Counted from the stretch's first letter, positions 8,218 through 20,215 are shown. The stretch: DNA of 55,297 nucleotides from Holdemanella biformis DSM 3989 (GCF_000156655.1 NZ_DS996841.1:598624-653920); one strand, 5' to 3'. A program made the numbers and translations. The notes: a model not told the origin generated them from the sequence alone.

Positions 8218-9170
8218 GCAGATTTCTCCTTTCGCTTATCAAATAATTTCTTAAATGACAATTCTTTTGTGCCTAAAATTCCCGTTGGCTTAAAGATCAT
8301 GATTCCAACCAATGCCAAGCCATAAATAATCATTCGAATTTCTGAAAAGTTTGCCAAAACAACATTGATAATACCAATCGCAACAGCTGCCAAAACACTC
8401 GATGTCATAGAGCCCATACCACCAAATACGACCATAACCAAGATATCGATGGATTTATTAAATGTAAATTGATCTGGCTTAATAACATAGAAGTTACAAG
8501 CAAACAATGCTCCAGCTAAAGAAGCTAATAACGCACCAATCACAAAGGCAATAACTTTATATTTCGTGGTATTGATACCCATTGCCTCACTAGCAATCTC
8601 ATCTTCACGAATCGATAAACAAGCTCGTCCTGGAGCGGAATGCGTAAAGTTACAAACAACTAAAATTGAAATAACAGCACACACAAACAACAATGGAAAT
8701 GTTGTTAATTTGGGAATTCCATTTAGTCCAGCTGCTCCATTTGTGATTTCCATATTCTGTACTAGGATACGAACAATTTCTGCAAATCCCAATGTTGCAA
8801 TCGCCAAATAATCCCCTTTTAAACGTAATGTTGGAATAGAAACAATCAAAGCTACAATGGTTGAAAGAACAAAACCAATCAATACTCCAATAACCAAACC
8901 TGTCATATTTGGCATCATTTTAACCATAATACCAGCACAATATGCTCCAATACACATAAATCCAGCATGCCCTAAAGAGAATTGGCCACATACACCAATA
9001 ACTAAATTTAACGAAACAGCTAAAATAATATTAATAAAAATATTATATAAAGTAATTGAATAATAAGATCCAATAATTCCAACTTTCATTAAAATTGTTA
9101 AAACTACAAAAGATACGACAGAAAGTAAAAGCCAAGCAAAATTTGCCTTATTCAATAATTCTTTACGCAT
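8214..9170 (-). CDS. livM: Branched-chain amino-acid ABC transporter, permease LivM
   Basis: 318-aa polytopic membrane protein with about eight to nine hydrophobic segments and family motifs GQFSLGHAGFMCIGAY and GDYLAIATLGFAEI plus GGMGSM (about residues 245-255). It pairs with LivH to form the translocation path. It overlaps livG at its 3' end and follows livH after three bases. Confidence 0.94.
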   Translation of the reverse strand: MRKELLNKANFAWLLLSVVSFVVLTILMKVGIIGSYYSITLYNIFINIILAVSLNLVIGVCGQFSLGHAGFMCIGAYCAGIMVKMMPNMTGLVIGVLIGFVLSTIVALIVSIPTLRLKGDYLAIATLGFAEIVRILVQNMEITNGAAGLNGIPKLTTFPLLFVCAVISILVVCNFTHSAPGRACLSIREDEIASEAMGINTTKYKVIAFVIGALLASLAGALFACNFYVIKPDQFTFNKSIDILVMVVFGGMGSMTSSVLAAVAIGIINVVLANFSEIRMIIYGLALVGIMIFKPTGILGTKELSFKKLFDKRKEKSA

Positions 9171-9173
9171 GAC

Positions 9174-10052
9174 TTACACCTTCTCTCTCACGTTTTTACC
9201 TAATAAACCAGCTGGTTTTAAGATCAAAATCAAAATCAAAATAATGTAAACAATCGCATCCTTATACAAAGAACTACCATATGCGGTAACCATCGTTTCG
9301 GCAATACCAATAAATAATCCACCAATCATGGCTCCTGGAATACTTCCAATGCCACCAAATACAGCGGCAATAAATGCTTTTAACCCTGGTGTCATACCCA
9401 TTAATGGATTGATTGAGTTATAGTAAATACCAACTAGAACACCGGCAACACCTGCTAAAGCAGATCCTAATAAGAATGTAAAAGAAATTGTTTTATCTAC
9501 ATCGATTCCCATCAAACGTGCAGCATCTTCATCGACACTTACAGCACGCATGGCACGGCCCATTTTTGTCTTCTGAACAATAAATTGCAAAACAATCATT
9601 AAAATTACGGTAATGACAAAAATATAGACTTGTTGCATCGTAATCGTAACGGGGCCTAAATGAAAAGAGGCACTCGTTAATAATTTAGGATAGGTTCTTA
9701 CTTCACTTCCCATAATATATTGTGTTGCATATTCCAACACATAACTTACACCAATAGCTGTAATCAATGCGGTAATTCGAGTCGCATGACGAAGTGGCTT
9801 ATACGCAATGCGTTCAATCAAAACACCAACGACTCCACAAAAAACCATTGAAATCAATAGGGCAGGAATAAATCCCAATCCACAATATGTTGTTATTAGA
9901 AATGCACAATAAGCTCCTAACATATAGATATCTCCATGTGCAAAGTTGATCAATTTAATAATTCCATAAACCATAGTATATCCCAAGGCAATCAAGGCAT
10001 AAATACTTCCTAAGGATAGACCATTGACTAGTTGTTGTAAAAAAGCAGTCAT
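9174..10052 (-). CDS. livH: Branched-chain amino-acid ABC transporter, permease LivH
   Basis: 292-aa permease with the LivH signatures GLSLGSIYALIALGYTMVYG and INFAHGDIYMLGAY near the N-terminus and VFGGIGSIPGAMIGG near the C-terminus. AAGGAGG precedes the ATG. The 50-base gap before it, following livJ, contains a GC-rich hairpin and T-run, so livH and downstream genes may be expressed at a lower level than the binding protein. Confidence 0.94.
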   Translation of the reverse strand: MTAFLQQLVNGLSLGSIYALIALGYTMVYGIIKLINFAHGDIYMLGAYCAFLITTYCGLGFIPALLISMVFCGVVGVLIERIAYKPLRHATRITALITAIGVSYVLEYATQYIMGSEVRTYPKLLTSASFHLGPVTITMQQVYIFVITVILMIVLQFIVQKTKMGRAMRAVSVDEDAARLMGIDVDKTISFTFLLGSALAGVAGVLVGIYYNSINPLMGMTPGLKAFIAAVFGGIGSIPGAMIGGLFIGIAETMVTAYGSSLYKDAIVYIILILILILKPAGLLGKNVREKV

Positions 10053-10065
10053 ATTAACCTCCTTA

Positions 10066-10092
10066 TTAAAAAAGAGGGGGAATTGTCCCCCT
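10066..10092 (-). terminator. Intercistronic hairpin with T-run between livJ and livH
   Basis: On the minus strand AGGGGG (10092-10087), a 6-base loop and CCCCCT (10080-10075) are followed by C and six T residues. This looks like an intrinsic terminator or processing hairpin inside the liv operon. It would allow more binding protein than permease, a common arrangement in ABC operons. Confidence 0.7.
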
Positions 10093-10102
10093 GAACAAAT
10101 AC

Positions 10103-11275
10103 TTATTTATTTGGATCTACTGATACGGCTTCAGTTTGAACACCATCTACTAAGTTAACAACTAATACAGATTTCTTAGGTGAATGTGTCTTATCAAATG
10201 TGAATGAACCCGTTAAACCTTCAAATTTAGCATCAGCGATAGCCTTTTGTAGATCTGCACCTGTTTTACCAGCTTTTTCTAAAGCTTGTAAACCTAAGTT
10301 AGTAGCATCATATGTTAATGCAGAGAACATATTTGGAGCTTCCCCATATTCTTTTGTATATGCATCTACAAATGCAGTTAAATCATCACTTGCGTTAACT
10401 GTAGTATAAGCAGTTGAATAGTAGCAGTTATTTAAATTTTCTTTACCTGCAAGTTCAGCTAATTTTTCTGATTCAAATCCATCAGCGCCTAAAATTGTGC
10501 AATCCATACCAGCTTCACGAGCCTGTTTAATAATTAATCCAGCTTCTGAATAGTAACCAGCGATGAATAATACATCTGCTCCTTTATCTTTTACTTTCGT
10601 AATGATACCTGCAAAGTCAGTATCTTTCGCATTATAACTTTCAGTAGCTACAACTTCTCCACCTAAATCTTCAAATTTTTGTGTAAATACTTTAGTAAGA
10701 CCCTTTCCATAATCACTGACTTCATTGATAATAACCGCTTTTTTCTTACCTAAATTTTCATATCCAAACTTAGCCATTGCCTTACCTTGATATGAGTCTT
10801 CAAAACAAATACGGAACGCATATTCATAAGGAGAATCTCCATTCATTGTTGCATCGACCTGAGTAGCTGATGGTGAAATAACTGGAACCTGGTTTTGATC
10901 CGCTACTGGATATGTTGCGATAGAAGCACCAGAAGTTGCAGGTCCTACCACAAAGGCTACACCATCTTCAGTCATCAATTTTGTAGCCGCACTAGTCGAT
11001 TCACTCGCATCTCCTTTATTATCCATTTTAACAGCTTTAATTTTATACTTTGAATCCTTATTTGCGTTATATTGTTTAATCGCAAGAGAAGCCCCTTTAT
11101 ACTCCGCTTGACCATAAGAAGCTACAGCACCCGATAATTCATAGTTCAAACCAATTTTGACTGTATCTCCCTCTTTTAATTCTGTACTAGCAGTTCCACT
11201 TCCCGAACTACATCCGACTAACATGCTTAATGCGACAACACTAGAAGCAAACGTTTTTAATAATTTACCTTTCAT
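10103..11275 (-). CDS. livJ: Branched-chain amino-acid binding lipoprotein
   Basis: 390-aa extracellular substrate-binding protein (periplasmic-binding type I fold). A lipoprotein signal ends in LVGC, with the acceptor Cys at about residue 22. It is followed by the family opening VKIGLNYELSGAVASYGQAEYKGASLA and later GPATSGASIA, the ligand-binding Ser/Thr region. It is the first gene of the liv operon, with GGGAGG upstream and a promoter overlapped by a cre-like site. The ligand (Leu/Ile/Val versus another hydrophobic amino acid) cannot be fixed from sequence. Confidence 0.93.
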   Translation of the reverse strand: MKGKLLKTFASSVVALSMLVGCSSGSGTASTELKEGDTVKIGLNYELSGAVASYGQAEYKGASLAIKQYNANKDSKYKIKAVKMDNKGDASESTSAATKLMTEDGVAFVVGPATSGASIATYPVADQNQVPVISPSATQVDATMNGDSPYEYAFRICFEDSYQGKAMAKFGYENLGKKKAVIINEVSDYGKGLTKVFTQKFEDLGGEVVATESYNAKDTDFAGIITKVKDKGADVLFIAGYYSEAGLIIKQAREAGMDCTILGADGFESEKLAELAGKENLNNCYYSTAYTTVNASDDLTAFVDAYTKEYGEAPNMFSALTYDATNLGLQALEKAGKTGADLQKAIADAKFEGLTGSFTFDKTHSPKKSVLVVNLVDGVQTEAVSVDPNK

Positions 11276-11304
11276 AATCTATACCTCCCTCGAGTTGTAC
11301 TGAT

Positions 11305-11333
11305 ATAATAGCGCAAGCGGAAAACGTTTTCAA
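11305..11333 (-). promoter_or_regulatory. Predicted liv operon promoter
   Basis: TTGAAA (11333-11328), 17-base spacer, TATTAT (11310-11305) on the minus strand, with the start expected near 11298 and the livJ ATG at 11275. The -35 box and spacer are covered by the cre-like site at 11319-11332. Confidence 0.75.
11319..11332 (-). promoter_or_regulatory. cre-like CcpA operator over the liv promoter
   Basis: The minus strand reads TGAAAACGTTTTCC, matching the catabolite-responsive element consensus (TGNNARCGNWWWCA) at every position but the last. It lies across the -35 box and spacer of the liv promoter, a position expected to give repression by promoter occlusion when preferred sugars are present. 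The call is by motif only. Confidence 0.7.
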
Positions 11334-11340
11334 GTGCTTT

Positions 11341-11387
11341 TTACATTTTGTTACATTTGATTTTACATTGCATTTTACATTTTACAT
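11341..11387. repeat. Five TTACAT repeats upstream of the liv promoter
   Basis: TTACAT (mostly TTTTACAT) occurs at 11341, 11351, 11363, 11375 and 11382, with steps of 10, 12, 12 and 7 bases. The array sits about 43-90 bases upstream of the predicted liv start site, on roughly one face of the helix, where an activator would bind. The binding factor is unknown. Confidence 0.5.
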
Positions 11388-11410
11388 CGTTTTCAGGCAT
11401 TTTCTTGGAC

Positions 11411-11446
11411 AAAAAAAATAGCCAAGGTTTATTAAACCTTAGCTAT
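11411..11446 (-). terminator. groEL terminator
   Basis: On the minus strand, ATAGCTAAGGTTT pairs with AAACCTTGGCTAT (11446-11419) with one mismatch or wobble, followed by a run of T residues (11418-11411). It begins about 11 bases after the groEL stop codon. Confidence 0.9.
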
Positions 11447-11457
11447 TCAATCACCTA

Positions 11458-13077
<1,620 letters not shown>

Positions 13078-13087
13078 TTACCTCCTA

Positions 13088-13348
13088 CTATTTGCTTACC
13101 GCAATAATATCTTCATCTTTGATGACAATAAATTCTTCATCATCGATCTTCATTGTAGTACCTGAATATTCTTTATATAAAACCTTGTCTCCACAAGCAT
13201 ATCCAGCCTCTTTGACATCAGCTCCAATACTTGCGACAACTGCAAGCTTTGATTTCTCTTTTCCACTTGTCAAAATGATTCCACTTGCCGTAGTTTTTTC
13301 TTCTTTCTCTTTCTTTAATAAAACATAATCATGTAAAGGTTGTAACAT
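13088..13348 (-). CDS. groS: Co-chaperonin GroES (Hsp10)
   Basis: 86-aa lid of the GroEL chamber. PLHDYVLLKKEKEEKTTASGI is the conserved start of the family, with the mobile loop around residues 18-30, and GDKVLYKEYSGT in the second half. AAGGAGG lies upstream. It is first in the groES-groEL operon, directly behind a CIRCE-controlled promoter. Confidence 0.98.
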   Translation of the reverse strand: MLQPLHDYVLLKKEKEEKTTASGIILTSGKEKSKLAVVASIGADVKEAGYACGDKVLYKEYSGTTMKIDDEEFIVIKDEDIIAVSK

Positions 13349-13362
13349 AATTCATCCTCCTT

Positions 13363-13389
13363 TTAGCACTTAACTATTCTAACTGCTAA
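13363..13389 (-). promoter_or_regulatory. CIRCE-like HrcA operator 1 (downstream of the -10 box)
   Basis: TTAGCACTT, nine bases, AACTGCTAA. This matches the CIRCE consensus TTAGCACTC-N9-GAGTGCTAA with three changes (outer pairs and one internal base). It lies between the -10 box and the groES start codon, in the transcribed leader. Confidence 0.8.
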
Positions 13390-13394
13390 ATACT

Positions 13395-13422
13395 ATTATA
13401 CTCATTTTTAGCACTGATGCAA
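13395..13422 (-). promoter_or_regulatory. groESL promoter
   Basis: On the minus strand, TTGCAT (13422-13417), a 16-base spacer and a perfect TATAAT (13400-13395). The -35 lies in the loop of CIRCE 2 and CIRCE 1 follows the -10, so HrcA bound at either site should block RNA polymerase. Confidence 0.75.
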
Positions 13423-13434
13423 CAAGTTTGCTAA
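13408..13434 (-). promoter_or_regulatory. CIRCE-like HrcA operator 2 (over the -35 region)
   Basis: TTAGCACTG, nine bases, GTTTGCTAA. The left arm is near perfect and the right arm departs at two or three positions. It overlaps the groESL -35 box. Confidence 0.7.
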
Positions 13435-13440
13435 AATTTG

Positions 13441-13471
13441 ACAAAAGAAAATGGCGAGGATTACTCGCCAT
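13441..13471 (-). terminator. ATP synthase operon terminator
   Basis: On the minus strand ATGGCGAG (13471-13464), a 5-base loop and CTCGCCAT (13458-13451) are followed by TTTCTTTT. The atpC stop codon (13461-13463) lies in the loop, so translation ends within the hairpin. Confidence 0.88.
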
Positions 13472-13856
13472 ATACATGAATTCTATTAATAGCTCTTTCT
13501 AAAGATAATTGAGCTCTTTTTAGATTCGTGTTTGAATCTTTCTTTTCTAAACGCTCTTTAGCACGTTCCATTGATTTTTTAGCACGCTCAAGATCGATAT
13601 CTTTTTTACCCTCGATCGCATCAGCTAGAATCATGCCTTCATTTTTATTGAATTGTAAAAAGCCGCCAGAAATCGCATAGACTTCTTCTTCGTCATTTTC
13701 ATTCTTTAAAACAAGTTTACAAGGAACTAAAGATGCAAAGATTGGCATATGATTCGGTAAAATCGTAGTTTCACCAATGACTGTCTTTACATGAATACTC
13801 TTTACGTCTTGTTTTAAATATTCGCCTTTAGGTGTTACAACTTTAAAAGCAATCAT
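13461..13856 (-). CDS. atpC: ATP synthase F1 epsilon subunit
   Basis: 131 aa, with an N-terminal beta sandwich (FKVVTPKGEYLKQDVKSIHVKT, GETTILPNHMPIFASL) and a C-terminal helical hairpin rich in Lys, Glu and Arg (about residues 88-131). It is the central-stalk regulator that can inhibit ATP hydrolysis. It is the last gene of the atp operon, two bases after atpD. Confidence 0.96.
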   Translation of the reverse strand: MIAFKVVTPKGEYLKQDVKSIHVKTVIGETTILPNHMPIFASLVPCKLVLKNENDEEEVYAISGGFLQFNKNEGMILADAIEGKKDIDLERAKKSMERAKERLEKKDSNTNLKRAQLSLERAINRIHVYGE

Positions 13857-13858
13857 GA

Positions 13859-15271
<1,413 letters not shown>

Positions 15272-16120
15272 TTATGAAAGTGCATTTGCACCACCGACAA
15301 TTTCAGTAATTTCTTGCGTAATTGCACCCTGACGTACACGGTTATATGCAAGTTCAAGATCATTCTGCAACTCTTCTGCATTGTCAGTTGCACTCTCCAT
15401 TGCCATTCTTCGAGAAGCCTGTTCGCTAGTTTTACTTTCTAAATAACGAGAGTAAAGAATTGATTTTGTCACCATAGGAATCATGTTTTGTAGCATTGTT
15501 TCCTTATCTGGTTCAAAAATCATATCCGCATGCATGCCTGACTTCTTTTCTTCCTGAGGCTTAGAAACAGGTAAAACCGTTTCTAAAGTAGGAACAAATG
15601 TCAATGTATTTTTATAGTGCGTATATAAAATTTGAATTTTTGAAATTTCTTTCTTTTCAAACAAGTCTAATGCATCCTGCATACATTTCGATAAAGCATT
15701 ATATACATCATCCTCGTCAAGATCACTTAATACAGTTTCAACATTATAGTCACGTTTTGAAATCCATGCAGCACCACGAACTCCAACCATAACTATATGA
15801 TCCTCATTTGAAAACTCATCTTGTATCATACGATACACGTTCGCATTGTAGCCTCCACAAAGTCCCATATCGCTCGTAATCACAAAGATAAAGCTTGGCT
15901 TTCCTTGATTCTCATTTAAATACATGGAATCATTTCCAGCACTACGAAGTACCATTGTGAAAAGTTCTTGAAGACCTTGTGCATAACTACGGTTTTCTTC
16001 CATAATTTGTCTTTGTCTAGTTAATTTACTTGAAGCAATCAGTTGCATTGCTTTTGTGATTTTCTTTGTTGAACTAACGGAACTGATTCGAGCCTGAATA
16101 GCCTGTCTACTTTGTGCCAT
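15272..16120 (-). CDS. atpG: ATP synthase F1 gamma subunit (rotor shaft)
   Basis: 282 aa. The N-terminal helix [20 protein letters not shown] and the C-terminal helix with [16 protein letters not shown] and [19 protein letters not shown] are the family's coiled coil. The middle part contains the conserved [16 protein letters not shown] 16120 is preferred to the upstream in-frame GTG at 16129, because an AAAAGGG box lies eight bases before the ATG and nearly abuts the GTG. The 5' end overlaps the atpA 3' end by 14 bases. Confidence 0.95.
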   Translation of the reverse strand: MAQSRQAIQARISSVSSTKKITKAMQLIASSKLTRQRQIMEENRSYAQGLQELFTMVLRSAGNDSMYLNENQGKPSFIFVITSDMGLCGGYNANVYRMIQDEFSNEDHIVMVGVRGAAWISKRDYNVETVLSDLDEDDVYNALSKCMQDALDLFEKKEISKIQILYTHYKNTLTFVPTLETVLPVSKPQEEKKSGMHADMIFEPDKETMLQNMIPMVTKSILYSRYLESKTSEQASRRMAMESATDNAEELQNDLELAYNRVRQGAITQEITEIVGGANALS

Positions 16121-17645
16121 GTTGCGCACCCTTTTCTAGCGCATATTGATTTGCGTAGGCATCTAAAGCCTTCTTAATATCGGCTTCTAATTCATCGTCA
16201 ATTGCCTTTTTCATTTCAATCTGATCTAGAACATAAGGATATTCACGATGTACATATTCCAACATTCCTTGTTCAAATTCACCAACTTGGTCTACTTCAA
16301 CAGGTTTTAAATATCTATTTTTTGCAGCATATAAAGATAATACTTGTTCAGGCACTGTTAATGGTGAATATTGTTTTTGAATCAATAATTGAGTCAATCT
16401 TGCACCATGATCCAGTACATCTTTTGTACTTGCATCTAAATCAGAACCAAATTTCGCAAAAGATTCCATTTCACGATATTGGGCAAGCTCTAATTTTAAT
16501 GAACCAGATACCTGCTTCATAGCCTTTGTTTGTGCAGCACTACCTACACGGCTAACACTTAAACCGCTATCTACACTTGGACGAATACCTTCATTAAACA
16601 TATCTGTCTTTAAGAAGATCTGTCCATCTGTAATTGAAATTACATTTGTAGGAATATAAGCAGAAATATCTCCGGCTTGCGTTTCAATGATTGGTAAAGC
16701 GGTTAAAGATCCACCACCATAATTTTCATTTAAACGAGCAGCACGCTCTAATAAACGAGAATGCAAATAGAAGACATCTCCAGGATAGGCTTCACGTCCA
16801 GGAGGACGACGAAGAAGTAAAGACAGTGTACGGTAAGCTACGGCATGTTTTGATAAATCATCATAAACAATTAGTACATCTTCTCCATTTTCCATCCATT
16901 CTTCACCCATAGCACAACCTGCATATGGTGCAATATATTGTAATGGCGCTGCCTCAGATGCAGTAGCCGCTACAATTGTTGTATACTCCATAGCTCCATG
17001 TTGTTTTAATTTTTCAACAATTTGAGCTACAGTACTCGCTTTTTGTCCAATCGCTACATAAATACATTTTACGTTTTGACCTTTTTGATTCAAAATCGTA
17101 TCAATTGCGATAGCTGTTTTACCTGTTTGACGATCCCCAATGATCAACTCACGCTGACCACGTCCAATTGGAATCATAGAGTCAATAATTTTTAAACCCG
17201 TTTGTAATGGAACAGAAACACTCTTTCTTGTCATTACACCTGGGGCAACACGCTCAACCGGACGTGTTTTATCTGTTTGGATTTCACCTAAACCATCAAT
17301 CGGCTGCCCTAATGCATTGACAACACGACCCATCAAACTATCACCAACTGGAACTTCAATGATGTGACCTGTACGTTTTACAACGTCACCTTCTTTGATA
17401 TCTGAATTATCACCTAAAAGTACAACACCTACTTGTTCATCTTCTAAGTTCATGACCATACCATATACATCATGAGGGAATAACAACAATTCACTCATCA
17501 TGGCATTTTTCAATCCATATACCGTTGCGATACCATCACCAACTGTAAGAATAGTACCACTTTCATTCATTTCAAGATCCTGGTCGATACTTTGAATCTG
17601 AGCTTTGATTAATTTTGAAATCTCTGCTGGATTTAAACTCATCAT
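16107..17645 (-). CDS. atpA: ATP synthase F1 alpha subunit
   Basis: 512 aa non-catalytic nucleotide-binding subunit. The P-loop is [13 protein letters not shown] (about residues 170-182), the Walker B region is [16 protein letters not shown], and the conserved [21 protein letters not shown] is present. The frame opens with two ATGs (17645 and 17642); either fits. It follows atpH after nine bases. Confidence 0.97.
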   Translation of the reverse strand: MMSLNPAEISKLIKAQIQSIDQDLEMNESGTILTVGDGIATVYGLKNAMMSELLLFPHDVYGMVMNLEDEQVGVVLLGDNSDIKEGDVVKRTGHIIEVPVGDSLMGRVVNALGQPIDGLGEIQTDKTRPVERVAPGVMTRKSVSVPLQTGLKIIDSMIPIGRGQRELIIGDRQTGKTAIAIDTILNQKGQNVKCIYVAIGQKASTVAQIVEKLKQHGAMEYTTIVAATASEAAPLQYIAPYAGCAMGEEWMENGEDVLIVYDDLSKHAVAYRTLSLLLRRPPGREAYPGDVFYLHSRLLERAARLNENYGGGSLTALPIIETQAGDISAYIPTNVISITDGQIFLKTDMFNEGIRPSVDSGLSVSRVGSAAQTKAMKQVSGSLKLELAQYREMESFAKFGSDLDASTKDVLDHGARLTQLLIQKQYSPLTVPEQVLSLYAAKNRYLKPVEVDQVGEFEQGMLEYVHREYPYVLDQIEMKKAIDDELEADIKKALDAYANQYALEKGAQHGTK

Positions 17646-17654
17646 ATCACCTGC

Positions 17655-18182
17655 TTATCTATTAATTGCTTCCTTCATTGCGTTAATCTTCGCAACAAGG
17701 GTATTATCCATCACCAAGTCACTTGCCTGTACTTTAATACCTGCAATCAAAGATGGATCCACTTGCACTTCAAGTTCAAGTGTTTTATTTAATTTTTTCT
17801 CTAACATCTCTTTCAATCTTGATAATTGATCTTCATCAAGCTTCGATGCACTTGTAACCTTAACAATTTCAATTCTATGTCTCTTTCGATAACACGCTTC
17901 ATAAGCATCACTAATTTTATCAAGATGAGAAAGTTCATTATGCTCATTTAACACAAGCAAAAAACGAAATACAGTTGTATCTAATTCGGATTCAAAAGCT
18001 GTCTGGATGATTTCCTTTTTCTTTACTCGAGGAATACTTGGATGTGCTAAAATTTGACTCAATTCTGACACTGAAGTAATCACTTGCGCTACTTGTTTTA
18101 GCTCAGACATCCAAGCAATTTCTTGTTTTGAATCTTGTGCTAATTCAAATAGAGCCTCGGCATAAGGCGTGTAATCTACCAT
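17655..18182 (-). CDS. atpH: ATP synthase delta subunit
   Basis: 175 aa peripheral-stalk subunit linking F1 to subunit b. It starts VDYTPYAEALFELA (family motif YA.ALFE.A) and ends with the conserved LIAGIKVQASDLVMDNTLVAKI. The ATG overlaps the atpF 3' end by seven bases. Confidence 0.94.
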   Translation of the reverse strand: MVDYTPYAEALFELAQDSKQEIAWMSELKQVAQVITSVSELSQILAHPSIPRVKKKEIIQTAFESELDTTVFRFLLVLNEHNELSHLDKISDAYEACYRKRHRIEIVKVTSASKLDEDQLSRLKEMLEKKLNKTLELEVQVDPSLIAGIKVQASDLVMDNTLVAKINAMKEAINR

Positions 18183-18691
18183 TGTTTATCGCCTGCCTGT
18201 TCAATAAAATCTTCCACGAACTGCTTCTGTGTTTTTTCATCCATTTCTTTTTTGATCAACTGACTTGCAGCACTTAAAGCAACATCACTGATTGCTTTTT
18301 TCATTTCTTTTTGAGCGTCACGCTTTTGACGTTCAATATCTTCATTTGCGTTTTTCTTAATACGCAAAGCTTCATCATTTGCTTCTTTTATAATCTGCTG
18401 TTTTTCTTGATCCGCATGTGCTCTAGCTGAAACAAGAATGGTATGAGCTTCTTGCGAAACATTACGCAATTTTTCATCATACTTCTCTTTAACATCTTCA
18501 GCCTGCTTTTTAATAGCTACTGAAGAATCGATATTTTCTTGAATTAAATCTTGTCGTTTTTGAATTAAAGTTAGTAATTTATCCCAAAAGAATTTTTTGG
18601 CGAACATTACAATCAAAAATGTAGAAATACAAACTAAAACAACATCGGTCAATGAAATACGCAAATAATTGTCAATATTAAAGTCAATCAT
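18176..18691 (-). CDS. atpF: ATP synthase Fo b subunit
   Basis: 171 aa. A single N-terminal membrane helix (about residues 12-33) is followed by a long charged helix rich in Lys, Glu, Gln and Ala, the dimeric peripheral stalk. ATG 18691 is used because GGGAG lies eight bases upstream; the in-frame TTG at 18706 has no spacing for it. It is the second stalk gene, just after atpE. Confidence 0.93.
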   Translation of the reverse strand: MIDFNIDNYLRISLTDVVLVCISTFLIVMFAKKFFWDKLLTLIQKRQDLIQENIDSSVAIKKQAEDVKEKYDEKLRNVSQEAHTILVSARAHADQEKQQIIKEANDEALRIKKNANEDIERQKRDAQKEMKKAISDVALSAASQLIKKEMDEKTQKQFVEDFIEQAGDKQW

Positions 18692-18709
18692 TACCGATTC
18701 TCCCAATCA

Positions 18710-18964
<255 letters not shown>

Positions 18965-18971
18965 CTATTTA

Positions 18972-19679
18972 TTAATCTTCCTGAATCGCTACTTGTTGTC
19001 CTAAGAAAAACGAACTAAGCGTAAAGAAGATATATGTCTGAATTACACCTGAGAATATATCAAAATACATATGTAAGAAAGGCGTTACTAATAAACCTAA
19101 AAGTCCTACTGGCATCAGCATTTTAATTAATGTATAGACCAACATAGAAATGATATATCCTGCCAAAATATTACCAAATAAACGCATTGTTAATGAGATA
19201 GGCAACGCCAACTCTCCTATGACATTCAATGGTGTCAACAAAAACATTGGTTCCGTCAACTCTTTCATTCGCGCTAATAATCCACCTTTTTTAATACCAT
19301 TACCTTGGATCATCAACCACATTGTGACAGCCAATGTCGCATTAAAACTTACATTGCTCGTTGGATTTTGAAGTCCAATCAAACCAATTAAGTTGCTTAC
19401 AATCATCATCACAATCAAAGTACCAAACAATGGAATATACTTCTTTGTTGTTTCCCTTAAATTATCTTTAATTACGTAAAGTACTAAGTTGTACATCTCC
19501 TCACAAATATACACAATCCCCTTACTTGATTTGGATGGATCCTGTGCCTCAATTTTCTTCCCCGCAAAATAAAAGAAGAACGCAAAGAAAACACAAATTC
19601 CAAGCCAAACAAGAATCGATTGCTGAATCTGTAAAGAGAACTTTCCTATGTGAATGATAATTGCACTTACATCACTCAT
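18972..19679 (-). CDS. atpB: ATP synthase Fo a subunit
   Basis: 235-aa membrane stator subunit that carries ions to and from the c ring. The essential Arg is in SLTMRLFGNILAG (about residue 164). Five to six hydrophobic segments are visible and length is typical of Firmicutes. Its start overlaps the atpI 3' end by eight bases. Confidence 0.96.
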   Translation of the reverse strand: MSDVSAIIIHIGKFSLQIQQSILVWLGICVFFAFFFYFAGKKIEAQDPSKSSKGIVYICEEMYNLVLYVIKDNLRETTKKYIPLFGTLIVMMIVSNLIGLIGLQNPTSNVSFNATLAVTMWLMIQGNGIKKGGLLARMKELTEPMFLLTPLNVIGELALPISLTMRLFGNILAGYIISMLVYTLIKMLMPVGLLGLLVTPFLHMYFDIFSGVIQTYIFFTLSSFFLGQQVAIQED

Positions 19680-20040
19680 GGAAATCCTCCTTTTCTTTTA
19701 GTGCATATAAAAGAATCGCTCCTTTATTACACATTAGCCCAACAAGAACAGCCAATATAGGCAATTCCATCAATTGACAAACAACTAGAACTAGACCATA
19801 CATTAAATATCGTTTCATATATTCTTGTGTACCAATCTTTTTTCCAGCCGCTTCATCCGTTGGGATATTTAAAGCCATTTGAACAATCTTATGATATCCA
19901 ACTAAACCTGTCAGACATCCAATCCAAACCGCTATAAATACTTGAATCATTTGAGAATGAAAAATCATTGCACAAGCTATAGAACAAAATAAGCTAAAAG
20001 CCAAAGTATACCTTTTTATTTTTTTATTCATTTGCTGCAT
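19672..20040 (-). CDS. atpI: ATP synthase subunit I
   Basis: 122-aa protein with four membrane segments and a basic N-terminus (NKKIKRY), at the usual place upstream of atpB. AtpI proteins help assemble the c ring and may affect cation supply. The family is weakly conserved; the identification rests on position, size and topology as well as sequence. It starts four bases after the small atpZ-like gene. Confidence 0.85.
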   Translation of the reverse strand: MQQMNKKIKRYTLAFSLFCSIACAMIFHSQMIQVFIAVWIGCLTGLVGYHKIVQMALNIPTDEAAGKKIGTQEYMKRYLMYGLVLVVCQLMELPILAVLVGLMCNKGAILLYALKEKEDFHE

Positions 20041-20044
20041 TGTT

Positions 20045-20212
20045 CTACCTCGATTTTTTAATCAATAAAATTACGCTACCAATTATGCTATATAATAAAC
20101 CAATAATCACAAATAGTGGAGTTGTATGTAACCAACCATCAATATTGTAACCAATAAGGCCAAATATCAACATACTTGTGCATAGCATTCCCGAAAAAGC
20201 ATAAGGTTTCAT
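20045..20212 (-). CDS. AtpZ-like small membrane protein, 55 aa
   Basis: A short open frame, MKPYAFSGMLCTSMLIF...IKKSR, fits exactly between upp (stop 20216) and atpI (ATG 20040). It has two hydrophobic segments joined by GYNIDGWLHT and a basic end. This is the layout of AtpZ/AtpI-family accessory proteins encoded at the head of atp operons, where the sequence between the helices (GxxID) is typical. No Shine-Dalgarno is seen; the start is three bases after the upp stop codon, so translation is probably coupled to upp. AtpZ has been linked to c-ring assembly and divalent-cation handling in other bacteria. Confidence 0.75.
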   Translation of the reverse strand: MKPYAFSGMLCTSMLIFGLIGYNIDGWLHTTPLFVIIGLLYSIIGSVILLIKKSR

Positions 20213-20215
20213 CAA

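Noticed and set aside
16121-16129. GTG start for atpG at 16129
   Set aside because: It lies almost on top of the AAAAGGG ribosome-binding site that is correctly spaced for the ATG at 16120.
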